64,000 nucleotides of DNA from Phlebiopsis flavidoalba (Eukaryota > Basidiomycota > Agaricomycetes > Polyporales > Phanerochaetaceae), in the NCBI GenBank assembly GCA_035772785.1, contig JAOCPU010000006.1:248001-312000 (forward strand), in the 5' to 3' direction. Shown here in pieces: positions 36,981 to 48,466 of the stretch (the stretch's first letter is position 1; every line of letters starts with the position of its first letter). The notes beneath the pieces were generated by a model, which was not told where the DNA came from, did no database searches, and worked only from the letters and a program-made list of their open reading frames with translations. Position numbers and translations under genes: made by a program.

Positions 36981-37948
36981 ATGTCCTCGCCAGCTGTTCT
37001 TGCATCGCGCGCGGTGCTCTCCACTATCGACCTGTCCAAGTATGACCCGGAGCAGTCGCGACTCATGGATGAGAAATGTATCTTTGGTCGACGAGGAGGG
37101 ACCGTGCGTTGGGGGCAGCGGACAAAAAAGACTTGTTACGGCATCCAACGTCGTTGCTGCAACGTCCTTGACTGACTGATCTTTGTCTTTCGCGACACAT
37201 GAATAGGCCACTTGATGGAGAACATCAACAAGGGATTACTTTTCACCGTGCATTCTCCGCGTTCGTCTTTTTAAGGCCGTCGGACCGGCAAACTTTTGCT
37301 GCAGCAGCTGCGCGCATCGGAGAAGATTACTTTTCCCGACATGTGGACCAACACGTGCTGCTCTCACCCCCTCGATGACTTTGAAGAAGAGAAGGTGGAG
37401 ACGGAGCAGTTAGGTGTGAGGGTCGCAGTCCAATCACGCAAGCTCGAGCACGAGCTCGGAATCCGAAGGAACAGACTCCCTTGACCGAGTTCCTAATACC
37501 TCACCCGCATACACTATCTGGCACCCCACAACGATGTTGGGGGAGAACACGAAGGTTTGTGCGACTGTTGCCCCCATTGAATATTAGAGTTCTAACAGGA
37601 AATTGTAGTTGACTACATCTTGTTTTTGACGTGGCCGACGTCAGCGTGACGCCGAATCTCAACGAAATTCGGGACCACAAGTTATATATGTGGACAAGGC
37701 GGAGCTCCAGAGTATGTTTGATGACGCATGTGAGTCCATGGTGTGGTTCGTTGACGTCTCGGCGCTGAGTTCAGTCTTCCTGCTCAGCGAACTCTTTCAC
37801 TCCGTGGTTCAAGCTGATTGCTCGTGACTTCTTGTTTGGTTGGTGGGGACGAGTTGTTGAACCGAAGAGACGCGAGAATGGGGAAGCTTCAAGCCAAGAG
37901 TCTGGCAGGTCTTGTTGATGGTAGCAAGGTAGTGGCAAGATGCTGTAA
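36981..37948 (+). CDS. IDI1: Isopentenyl-diphosphate delta-isomerase
   Basis: This Nudix-fold enzyme interconverts IPP and DMAPP in the mevalonate pathway, feeding sterol and prenyl synthesis. The ATG at 36,981 gives MSSPAVLASRAVLSTIDLSKYDPEQSRLMDE. After introns and frame slips follow LMENINKGLL-type text, the block with AFSAFVFLRPSDG-like sequence, and ASEKITFPDMWTNTCCSHPL. The catalytic cysteine lies in TNTCCSHP (about 37.34-37.37 kb). Next are RKLEHELGI, YILFLT-type text and VTPNLNEIRDHKYV. SFTPWFKLIARDFLFGWWDELLNRRD and KSLAGLVDGSKVV follow. The stop at 37,946-37,948 requires removing a two-base slip (KVVKML-stop); otherwise the frame runs to 38,015. The catalytic glutamate region lies between 37.63 and 37.72 kb. 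Length fits the family. Confidence 0.9.
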
Positions 37949-38205
37949 GATATCATTGGACTGGAATACATCTTGCTTTTGTACATACATGCACTGCGTC
38001 TATAGTATACAGTAGTCTTTCAACGTTTCTTGTCAACACTGATAATATACTTTGAAACTCTTCAAGTGTGGAAGGAGCTTCCTGACCGAGAACACTAGTA
38101 ACCTCGTAACATATCCGGTCGGCTCGCTTCCACTTAGCAGCAAGGTAGGACGGCTGGCCAGTCAAGTTGGGAGAAAGCTGTTGACTGGCAAGCTACACCA
38201 TACTA

Positions 38206-40300
38206 CTATGTGTGCGTCCTCGCCTGAACCGTCCTAAGGATTTTGCGGACTTGGGGAACCATGATGCGAAGGCAAAGAAGAAGGACAAGAGTACCAAGGA
38301 CGACGATTAGCGCAATGCGAAGAGGAAGACCAGAAACCTCGACGATCATGCTGAAAACCTCAGTTGCGAGAAGAATGGTAGACCATGTGATCAGAGCCTT
38401 GGGGATGCTGTATTGCCAATGCGATGTGATGGAAGCGGAAGGTGGGGTGTGTTCCATGTTGCTGAGTGCATCAACCTGTGTGACCGATAATGTCCATTAT
38501 ATAAATGCGCAGCAAGGCGGAGTGAATAGCTCGTACGCCTCTGCCGCCGTATACTCTGCCGCGTCATGATACTTGTTTGACAAGCGCAACGCTCGCAACA
38601 AATGCTGCTGCGGACACGGCGATGACAGCAACGCCCAGATATTCTGTGAGCCGGACGATTGGCATGGGCTGTACAAGGAGGACGGCGCTGATGCTGTGAA
38701 TGTCAGACATCGATCAGCTTCAATCGTGGAATGTACAGAAGAACAGAGCGCGTACATCATGAGACCGATGGCCTTTGAGAGGTCCGGAATGTATGTCAGA
38801 ATGTGTCAATAGTTGTTGAGTGGAATGCTTGTTTTTACCAGGAGGCGAGCGTCGCGCCAAGAGTCGATCATCTTGCCCATGAAGCTACGCCAGTGCATTG
38901 TGTACACCATGCCATCCACATAGAGGCTATCCAGAAATTGAGGAAATGTGGTCTGTGTTCATGAGCCGAACGAAGCAGCGTGCGGAGACTAGCTTGCACC
39001 AAAATTTTGTTACATTCTACCGGGACCGGCTGTTCGCGGATACGCTGGCGCCCGGTCAGCTGATTTGTCGGGCGCACTGCTCGCCGTGAAGATTGTCATA
39101 CCGGTATGCTTAGCTATGGCGATGTTAGTGAGAAGTTCGCACAGCGCAGCATTAGTTTACATACCTATCGAGGACCAAATTCGGGCTACAAGACGCAGCA
39201 TGTAAACACAAATTAGGACAATATGAAATGGATATTGCTCACCAATAGAACGGCTGGCCTCTCTCTTGTGTGATTAGGAACTTTCGGGCATCCTCCGCAG
39301 CTACAGTGGAAATTTTGGTGGGGTCACTAGTACGAGAATAGTTGAAATGTGAGCCTTACGGTTTACATCAAGAAGAAGTTTGATGGGAAAACCCTTAACA
39401 TTCCTCGATGGAATAAGGGTTATAATGTGGACCGATTTTGATTCGTCTACCCGCGAAGTCATGTGGTCGACCAAACCGTGGCGAAGAATCCCGGCTCGAG
39501 TAATCGTTCCCGCAGACTCCTTTGTCACCGCGCGGTATGGAAAATATTCGACGTGCGTCCAATAATGCTCCTGCACCGCGCCCAGACCTAAAGGACCGAG
39601 ATTGAGGAAGAGTAAAAATCTACTGAGATGGGCCACATACCGCACGAGAGTGTTCTAGACGAACTGACTTGTTTTCAGGCGCCCGATTTGACTAGTGGTA
39701 ACGTCTTCGAGCCAAAAAATCTCCGTCTGAGTGTTGTGATCGATCAAGTATATATACGCATTCATATACAGCTTCGTCTTCCACTCTAATGTAGAGGGTC
39801 GTGGCGGATGAGAGTTTCCCGAACTTTTCCGCAAGCACGCGGAAGATGATCAGACCCTCGGTGATGATGGCCAATGTTGAATCGTTTTTGAGCCAGCTAT
39901 CAGTGACGACTGAAAATGGCAGGGTGCAGTTGACGAAGTATGAAGCTCCCTCGGGATGTACATGTTCTGTCCAGCCACTCGCAGGATGAAAGAGAGGTCG
40001 CAGACGGCGGATCCACGATAAAGTACCCGCCAAGATTTTGAAATCTTCGGATTTAGCACTGGAACCCGTGAGTTAGTATATACTATACTTTTGATGAGCA
40101 CTCACGTTGCAATCCGCCCGTATCTTATGGAATTTACAGCTGTAGTTGGACGCAGGGTGGCCCTGTAAGAAGATCCATATGCTGGTGGAGGCGGGCTGAA
40201 CTTTTCAGGAGCTTTCTCATTTGTACATGATAGGCGAGTCACACATTGGTCCACAGGATGCGAGCGGAGAGATAGACAGTGGACAGGAGGGCACACAGAG
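38206..40300 (-). CDS. WW-domain membrane protein of an Agaricomycete family
   Basis: From right to left the minus strand gives PPPPAYGSSYRATLRP, then GWTEHVHPEGASYFVN (about 39.95 kb), a WW-like motif with the first Trp, His and Asn of the fold. FSVVTDSWL and YIRVEDEAVYECVYILDRSQH follow, then AVQEHYWTHVEYFPYRA (39.53-39.58 kb). A helical region comes next with HALVDHMTSRVDESKS-type text. The C-terminal part has YTMHWRSFMGKMIDSWRDA (about 38.88 kb), a KYHDAAEYTAAEAYELF segment (38.52-38.58 kb) and two hydrophobic helices: IPKALITWSTILLATEVFSMI and LRIALIVVLGTLVLLLCLRIM (38.26-38.41 kb). I know this arrangement from many uncharacterised Agaricomycete proteins of about 600-800 residues. Function unknown; the WW domain suggests binding of proline-rich partners. 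Indels and introns blur the frame. Confidence 0.68.
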
Positions 40301-41940
40301 CGCGCGAGAGCGGTTGCACTGACTTGTTATATACTCTGTAAGTGTCTAGGTGACCAGCAGGCGCTAGTTACTGCCCCTAGAAGGCAGTGCCACTCACAAG
40401 CATCCAAATACTATATGGGTGGCCCCAGGGTGGCCCGGGGCTTCGTGGTCCCCCTAATAATTGAATCCAGTGCTAGACAAGGGCTTGTGGTCGCTCGCCT
40501 GTGGTCGCGCAAGAAAGCTGCCGTCGACATCTCGGAGGCGGACTTTGAAAGTGGCGCGCTTGAGCGCTGAGCGCTGAGCCCTAACCCTACAACGACCAAG
40601 GATTGGTGGTCTAGAGACGGTATTGTGTCGCTGGTATACCAAGCACTACGTCCCAACAGAACTGGGGAGAAATTGCAGTGACTAGCAGCTCTTGGCGCCC
40701 CCTCTTCTCCTCTTTTGAGCTCTTCCAAACAGGCATTCATGACGGGTGTGTGGGTTTTTTGTTCCTTCGCAACGAGCCCAAGTTGTCTTGAGCTGTCTAC
40801 CTTTTTCACCCAACAACACTTCTCATATTCTCTTAAACTTACCTGTATAGGTACACTGGGGCACCAGTAGTGGTACTGATGGTGAAGAAGTTGACGGAAA
40901 AAACCGTACGCTCCCGTCCCCATTCGTTGCAGTGCCTTGAGACACCGCCCCAGTGTCGGTCACGAATTTTGAGGTTGAAGAGAATACACTCAATACACCG
41001 CCGCAGTGCGAAACTGCAAAGGTCTCCCAACCTTGTTATACTGAGGTAGCTTGCTCTGGTATTGGAGTTCATATGCTCGTTGCTCATGTGCTCTTGATAT
41101 GTGTCCCTAGCGGCGAAGAATCTAGCGAGCCTGCGCTACCTAGTGCTGATCATTCAGATGAAGAAGAGGAAGATTTCGATGCTGTAGCTGGACTCCGGAA
41201 GATGTAAGTGACTTTGAATGCTGGGCGTGATGGGGTCGGCCTATGTTTCGTGCTACAGTGCTACATCCTACCTCCTCGCGGTCAAAAGAACATAGCTACT
41301 GCAGGCAGGTGGTCGATTTCAAAACCATTTGATGATTTCTTAGTCCTTTTATATCAGTAAAATCCCAAAAGCCGAAGCCCAAGTAACCATGAGAGATGTG
41401 CCCATCGCCGCTTCCTGTACCTAATGATCACACAGTACCGTAGTACCACAAGCGATATAGTCGGAGCGATAATCAATGAGGTCAATACTACCCTCTAATT
41501 ACTGTCAATGAAATGTACCGGTCATTCGATCTGAATTATCACCCCGGGGATGCCAGCAACCCGATGAGTCCGCATCTCTCATAGAGCCGGGTTCACCGCA
41601 CGCGTCATGGAAAGTGGATATCCGTATGGTGGATGGCTGTAAATTCCCCAGACAGGTCTTCAATTGGACAGCTACGTCCTGCCCCAGGTCCTGCCTCAGA
41701 GTTTGTCTCAGAGTCAAAACTGTGACAGCCGCCAAGCCCTTATAGTAGTATGCAGTCAAATTCATGTTGAGAATAGATATTCGGTCGGTAAATATCTCAC
41801 GTAGAACCATGCGCGAATGTGTCCGCTCTTTCCGTGTACGTGCTTTGAGGCGATGGGTCATCGATGCAGTGAAGACGTTGACTGAGAATATAAGTGAGCT
41901 TGTCAAACTTATATTAAGTTAGTTGTTATACGACATGATT
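40301..41940. other. Mostly non-coding stretch with an acidic exon-like ORF
   Basis: An open plus-strand frame (40,953-41,207) reads VSVTNFEVEENTLNTPPQCE and, after a possible intron ending CCCTAG at about 41,110, an acidic run (SADHSDEEEEDFDAVAGL) that meets a donor-like gtaagt at 41,204. It could be a fragment of a larger gene, but I cannot trace flanking exons. From 41.2 to 41.9 kb I see no coding signal. Confidence 0.3.
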
Positions 41941-41949
41941 CGCAGTTTA

Positions 41950-42145
41950 TGAAGGATCGTGATCCTTCATGATACACCCACTGCAGTCAGTATGTCCGTC
42001 GCGTTACATATTCTACTCAAAGAGTTTCAGGTGCTGTATAACTTACTAGCACCCACCAGGGGGCCTGCACTAATGCGAGCGCCCATATCACCTTGGTCGG
42101 GGGGGGTAGCGACCCCACGTGACTAGGACCCCAGTCACTTTCTCA
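41950..42145 (+). repeat. Left terminal inverted repeat (degenerate)
   Basis: Contains CCAGGGGGCC (42,056-42,065), an 18-base spacer, CATATCACCTTG (42,084-42,095) and AGGACCCC (42,125-42,132), all matched in inverse orientation near 47.5 kb. A 22-base palindrome (ATGAAGGATC-GT-GATCCTTCAT, 41,949-41,970) lies at the presumed outer end. The limits are by eye. Confidence 0.6.
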
Positions 42146-42239
42146 CCGCGATGTAGCCGCGTGTATCCTCATTAGCACACACTTACTGTTCTCTCGCGCA
42201 CCAAATCCTATACTTCACGACTGTTTTTTTATCGAGACT

Positions 42240-45200
42240 ATGTCTGGATGTCGAAATCCGGTAACTTCCAAGTCTATCTCGGTCAACATTGGTGGTAAGG
42301 TTTTCACAACTACTGTCGACAATTCCGCAACGCCGCCGCAACACTCATTCACCTGCGATCTCTGCGGACGAGTAATCAAGCTCTCATCGCCTACCAATCT
42401 GTCATCATTCCAGTCGCATCGCGGCTCCTTAAGCTGCTTATCCCATGCACGAAGGCAGGGCAGTACCAATACTCAGGCCTTCTGGCAATTGCATGAAATC
42501 AGATCAACGGTAAGCTCACAAGTCTGTGGCTGAGATATTCTAGAGCACTTCATTTGCCTCAGACTTTGGTATCCAAGAAATGGAGTCGCAAGCCAAGCAA
42601 CTCCTTTGCCATCAGCAGCACCAACCCGACCTACTACACCTCCACAAGACAACAATCCGCTCGTGTCGCGCCACAGCTAAGCACCGCGCGGCTGAAATTT
42701 GGTCCATCAGCGGACTCGTACCGTGGAAATCAGCGAAGGACTCGATGAGAGATCTCCAGGCGGCTTGCAGTTCTCACTGGATCCTGAGGACGAAACGACG
42801 CTGCAAGAGGACACGCGTGAGCCGTGTCCATGTGCCCTATCCCTTGCGACGCCAGGGTCCCTGTGGGACACCTATGATGTGGCATCGACGAGAAGACTTG
42901 CCGTGGGACTTTGTAGGACTCTCTGGTCCAGACCGGCTCATTTTTACGGTCCAAAACCTGCTCACTTGAACGCGCCTGGAGCGCCGGGCTTGCATGCCCA
43001 TTACGGTGCCAGTGCCTCCCAGACAATGCAAACTCACTCCGAAAATTCATAGAGATCAACACCGTATGAGGCCAACCCAAGTACTCCTATTTGGAATATC
43101 TTAAACCACCGTCACAGCTCGTAGCGGTGCGCCGGGAAAAAATAAAAAAAGGGACGTCTAAAACCTGGACCGAGAGATTAAGTAAAGCTAGCGGCTTAAA
43201 GGTATGTTGACGGAGCGTCCTGCGGCTTTGGCTGAGTCGGACCTGGCGATCCTACTAAAGTGAACCACACAGATCGTAACACTTCAATGTTTTTTTTTTC
43301 AGTAAAAGGATCCGCTTCCGACGTCCTGGCGCCACCAACGATTCCATCTGCGGTATAATGCAAGTAGTTGCTTGCCGAAAGAACGACATTCCTGGATCTA
43401 CGACGGCCTACTGCGCAGGAGCGGCCCATACGCCGCGGCTACCAGGTGCGAAGACAATTATTTCGAAAACTTGAGCTTGCCTCATGAGGCGGCCTTTACA
43501 GGCCCCGGGCGGGGATTTTTCGAAGCCGTGATTCTTTGAGATCGGCTTTATGGCCCAAGCGTTTGGTGGAGGAGCGGCTCTCGTATGCTTTGAGTCACTC
43601 TCAACGGATTCCATATCCTCTACACGACTATTAGTGTCGTACCAATTCATCTTATCCCCGCGACTTCAGCCCTGTATTGGTAAACCCACAGCAAGAGGAA
43701 ATTGATAGAGATAAACATTGATTCTCTCTTTGGTATGAAGGAGGGAAGCCACCGCCGCCATCACAACCACAACCACCACTATCCGTGCTGCCACAGACAG
43801 ACCACCCAACTGAGGTTCCTCACGACGTGCTCGTAGTCGCGGCTCAACTCTGTCATTGAAATATGCCCGGTCATGTGCTGATGGGTTGATGGTGTGTGTC
43901 GCTCTTGAAGAGCACGTGTTTTGTCCGCTACCACCGAGGAGGAGCAATTGCGGTGGCGCGGACGGGGGTTTGTAGAGAGCATGCTTCGAATGTGGAGCCT
44001 TTCATTGGGAAGGGTCTCTAGCCTTGAGTCGATCGAAAGCCTCGCCCATGCTCTACATGACGAGCCGAAGACATGCTTGTTATGGCAAGGATGCTACCGT
44101 GCGTGTTGGCAATTGCGCCCTATGGCCCGAGATGATCACTACCAATGCGACTCCGTTTCTGGTGTCGCCTTCATGCAAGACAGAGACAGGCGATGATTTG
44201 GCAGGATGGCTTCACCAAGTCACGGAAGCATGGCGTAACAATCCAAATGGTGAACAAAGGCACGGGCCCATCTGGAGCCTGGCTAGTGACGAGAGACATC
44301 CTCGTTTCGATTGGCCAAGTACAAGCTCTGTATGTCCGAAACAAATCGGCGGACAGAAACCAGGCTCGGTCAAAAGCTTTGCAAGGGCTGGATGCGGGCT
44401 CAATCGTTACTCTTGGACCGAACGGGTATTAATCGCAACTTGCGATCCAAAGCATATCATCAAGAGATTTGCTACTCTCATGCGTGAATCCAAAGGGGAT
44501 CTTTGTTTGGGATCTCTGTGTCATGCCGTCAGATATATTCGAGGCTCTCCAAATCGCTTGGGCTGTCCGCAGAGAAGGCAGTCCAGCTTTTGCGATTGCC
44601 TGCGGACAAGCAGAATGTACCAAAGGCAGTTCATCTCATACAAGAGCTTGCAAAGCTTCCATCCCAGCCACAACTGCACTAAACCTCTTCACTCCCATCG
44701 ACGGTGAAAGTTCTCAAATATATTCAATTTCTGGTCCAATTTCTTTGGATATCTTCACCGACACCTTCTCCAACGTGCAGCTGGGTCTCTCACCGAACAG
44801 ACTTTCGCAATCTTGTCATATACTCACACCCTTCTCGCGGTTATGGTGGATGCGCCATGGAACCGAGTTTATCACTGGCGCTCTCTATATGCCGACTCCC
44901 AAACAACTATCAAGAATTTTAACCATTCTTATTTGTCCCGCCTCCGAGCAAATTGACCCTAAAATATCAAGCTACACATAATCCTAGAGGGCACCGATCG
45001 ACTCGAGCTCGTGTTTAGTGACTGTCGTACTCAAGATCACAGCTTCGCAATTTTGATATCATTCAACTCTGCCAGAAGCTCAGCATCGGTGCCTCAATCC
45101 GCTTCGTTTACGAACGGAACCCCGATATTGATCGCGGACATCGTAGGCTTAGTCTTCGAGGTGCGCTGGGAGTTGACCACAGCAATCCAAAGTCATGGGA

Positions 45201-47463
45201 AGGTGAAGTTAGAGTGGGAAGTGTTGATGTGAAGAAAACGTGGACCGAAGCACAAGATGAGGTCAATCGAGTCCTGCGAAAATTCTTCGACCCCACCGTG
45301 ACAATGCGCTGGGATCAAATATTTCACGATGACAACAAAGACCTCCTTCGACCGTCTGGAGAGTATGTTGGGGCTACCTACTCAGAAGACGATGCCCCGA
45401 ACAGAGGCTGAAGAGCCTGCCTCAGTCATTCCAGTTTCTTGGCATTACCACTGCTCTCGTTGCCACAGAAGCTACAGACAACATAGCTGCGGGGGTCGAA
45501 GGCCCTCGTGTCCTCGATGAAGAGGCTCTAGCGCAGGAGCAACCATTCGATGACGTCTCTCAGCTATTTAGTACCTTTGACGGCTCAGACGAATATGATG
45601 ACTTACCTGAAGGACTCGACCTTTATTCAGTTCTTCTACGGCACATCACAAAAACTCACGTTCCACATCCCCCGAACCTGATTGTAACGACACTACTCCT
45701 TGCGATTGTACCCCAAAATCATTCGGGACAATCTTCCGAGGAAAGTCGAGACTTGCAGACTACTCCTGACGGTTATCTGCTGGTTAGAGGGAAAGAAGTA
45801 CATCAAGGACTCTGTAGTGACTGCATACCTCACGAGCGGACGGTCGAAGAAGTCAGTTATGCGGGTTCTTCGTGTGTCCGTGGGATGTTCCTTGGAAGAC
45901 TTCCAGGGCAAAGACAACTCGGAACTCCGCCCTGATCTATCCGATGAGGACCTATCAAGTGTAAGGACCTCGCAGCAACTCTGGTGCGCGTAAAGGGCTC
46001 TGTGTGTCTGGCAGTCATAGAGATTGTTGCCTTCGAGAAGCCCGGAGACAAGACTCACCGGACAACATCTGTGCCTTTCGAGGACTTGGAAAGGCGTGAT
46101 TCGGGCATCACCGTGGTTGCGCAGGTGCTCGATATCATTCCCATACTACAGAAGAGTTAGACTCATCTTCAGATTCCGAGGATGACGTACCAGCTACCGA
46201 GGTCGCTACCAATTCAAAATCCCCGCGAGTATCAAGCTGGGTCTGGAATGGAAAATACCTCGTCGTGAACAAGTCCACCACGTCAACTACGCAGTCAAAA
46301 TTACACAAAAATATCCACTTACATCGAAACATCTCGTCGATTATACCTCATCTCCATCGCAGGACACCTAGTACAGCCTCTTGGACCATCGCGTCTTTTA
46401 TACCAATCGAGGAAGTCCCAAACCATGTCCACAACTTGAATCAGGACACTCCAGAAAGCGACGAAAGCAGCGCACTCACCAGTGACTTGGAAAATACCAA
46501 GCGAGCAGCTGCATGAAGTAATGGATAGCGCATGGGAAGCTCTATCATCCGATGCAGCAGGAAGTCTTAGCGAAAAAATATCGCTGATTTTGCCGCCACC
46601 TCGAAACAGACTCTCTACCCTACACTGGTTTAGACGGTTAAGATCAGAATTGGTCAAGACGTGTGTATTACTCAAACCTACCAAATAGGATCCTCACGTG
46701 CCTTGAAAGTGTCAGGTGTTCCCGAGGATCTAGTGGCGCAATCGAAGTATAATGGGCGAGACAGTGTTCCGTGCTTGCTGTTGCGAGAAACAGATGCAGC
46801 ATGTACCGCATGCGAGACCATGTGAGCCGGCATGTCATGCGAAGTAAATCGTGGGAGTCGCGCAGAGGAAGAGCCACTAATCAGACCAGTTAGTCAAGCA
46901 TTCTTAATCGTGTCTAACGGTGATAGTGCTCACCAGTGATAATGCATTGAACCTCCATAGGTTGGGGTCAATCCTTGCGGATTCTGCGGTCTCGATGGAT
47001 GTATCACGTCACTGCAACGGAAAGGGAAGCATTTGATCGTTAAATCAACATGCAAGTACTTTTTACCTGAAAGGGTATACCGCATCGAATATTGCGCCCC
47101 GAAGTCATCAAACTGCACCAACTTGCCTATTCACTATGTATAGCGTGCAAGCCTCTCGCAAATGGCCAGTATCCAACTATCTGGAAGTACAACACAGCAT
47201 ATCATTTGGCCACTCATCACTCACTCGACAATGACGGCTGTCTATCCCTTCCTCCCCAGCTCCTCGTCGACATGCATATACCATACGACGAAGAGGGAAT
47301 TATGGATGTCGATCCGCCTGCTACAGAGACTTACAGAGAGGAATGGAACCTTCCAGGGAGCGACGACGTGGAGAAGATGAGAGAGTCTTTGACTGCCGCG
47401 AAGCGAGAACGAGCACTCTCCGCAGTGGTGAAGGAGCGCAATCCCAAGGCTCGTCGATTGTAG
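42240..47463 (+). CDS. Large multi-copy-type protein of Agaricomycetes, probable transposase-like; degenerate
   Basis: Begins MSGCRNPVTSKSISVNIGGK, then CDLCGRVIKLSSPTNLSSFQ..HRGSLSC (zinc-finger-like, about 42.35-42.44 kb). Then comes GSLWDTYDV (42.86 kb) with DLPWDFVGLSGPDRL in another frame. Next are CYGKDATVRVGN, GEDLAGWLHQVTEAW-type text, HGPIWSLASD (44.26-44.29 kb), FRLAKYKLCMSE, CDPKHIIKRFATLMRES (44.44-44.49 kb) and DKQNVPKAVHLIQEL. EGTDRLELVFSDCRTQDH (45.0 kb), NPDIDRGHRR, ALGVDHSNPKSWEGEVRVGSVDV and KDSVVTAYLTSGRSKKSVMRVLRVSV (45.8-45.9 kb) follow. The last part has MRDHVSRHVMRS, CTNLPIHY, PTIWKYNTAYHLATHHS, VDMHIPYDEEGIMDVDPPA and MRESLTAAKRERAL, stopping at 47,461-47,463. I recall this order from large (1,000+ residue) multi-copy Agaricomycete proteins. 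The SD(G) and CDPKHIIK blocks recall P-element/THAP9-like RNase H folds. Stops and frame slips are frequent. Confidence 0.6.
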
Positions 47464-47499
47464 ACAGAAGTCGCCGTTATCATTATCATGACGTGCTTT

Positions 47500-47636
47500 A
47501 TCTAATCACAAGTACACGGGGTCCTGGGCGTTTCTCACAGGCGCTACTCACAAGGTGATATGCTCGATATCCCTGGCGCTGGCCCCCTGGCACCCACTGT
47601 AATGGATCAGTTGTACCGGTATCATGTATGTGGCGC
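47500..47636 (-). repeat. Right terminal inverted repeat, inner part (continues at 48,680-48,740)
   Basis: Reverse complement of the left repeat: CATATCACCTTG (47,551-47,562), 18-base spacer, CCAGGGGGCC (47,581-47,590). The matching sequence then continues towards 47,636, is interrupted by the LTR element, and resumes at 48,680. Confidence 0.6.
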
Positions 47637-47842
47637 TGGAAGCCCGCCGTGTCGGGGCGGGCAACACTAAGCGGTCGGCACACCCGTCGCGCAAACAGAA
47701 TTGGTACGAGCTCTGTTTGTGCGACGGTCTCGAGGGCGGTACAGGAAAGAACTAAAGAAAAACGACCGAAAACAAGGTTCGTACAAGATGAAGGTCCGAT
47801 TATGTAAGCGTCCCAATCTGGTTGTGACCCAGTCAGGTTACA
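47637..47842 (-). repeat. 3' LTR of the TRIM-like element
   Basis: 206 bases, same sequence as the 5' LTR apart from indels in short homopolymers and the 8-base gap. I see no clear base substitution between the two copies. Flanked on its outer side by GGCGC. Confidence 0.88.
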
Positions 47843-47851
47843 CTCTCCCAC
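47843..47851 (-). other. Polypurine tract candidate of the LTR element
   Basis: Minus-strand GTGGGAGAG directly abuts TGTAAC of the 3' LTR, the position where plus-strand DNA synthesis is primed. No TGG-starting primer-binding site abuts the 5' LTR; the nearest candidate (TGGTGTCCCCGCCG, minus, 48,427-48,440) lies 26 bases inside. Confidence 0.6.
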
Positions 47852-48466
47852 GCTATGAAGAATAAAGTGCAGAGAGTAAAAGAGAAGCACGGAAAAAAGA
47901 GAGAAACAGAATGCAAACAGGCCATAAATGAAACAAATAAACAAAAGTATAGAAATTACTCATGACCCTCCATCCTAAAACGTCAAGCATCTCCAGGTCT
48001 TGCAGCTTGAGGATGAGGAGGCATCAAGCCTTTGGCGCCGAGAACAGGCGCTCTTCGGGCGCTCGATGCGAACGAGGGTGCACGGGGTACCGGAGACGAC
48101 GACGAGCTCGAAAGGGCGTAAAAAAGAGATGGGGATGACTCGCCGGCTGGTCCTACGCTGGGTACTCCCGGTACAGCTGCGGCAGTGGCAATTGGAGCCC
48201 GTTTCGGATGCCTGTTTGGGTCTGGGTCCCAAGGCTTGGTACGAGGTCTTCGAGACGCGCGTCGAGGGCGGCTGTCGCGACTCGCTTAGAGTCGAGCGAC
48301 TTTAACGGGTAGCGTGCGGGTACCCCGGAGTTCTAGGGCTCGTTGGAGAGCTGGTGATGCGAATGATGCAAGGATGGTGTAGCCGTGTACGGAGGACGGG
48401 CGGATATGCGGCAATGCGACAGAGAGCGGCGGGGACACCAGAGCTCGTAGGAAATTCAAAAAAAAG

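Noticed and set aside
40579..40588. CCCTAACCCT, telomere-like
   Set aside because: Fewer than two full repeat units; typical of chance, and the surrounding sequence is not repetitive apart from a small GAGCGCT duplication.
43666..43947. Minus-strand ORF with a valine-rich hydrophobic stretch
   Set aside because: Lies opposite the large transposon-type gene, with no start context or partner exons; read as a shadow frame.
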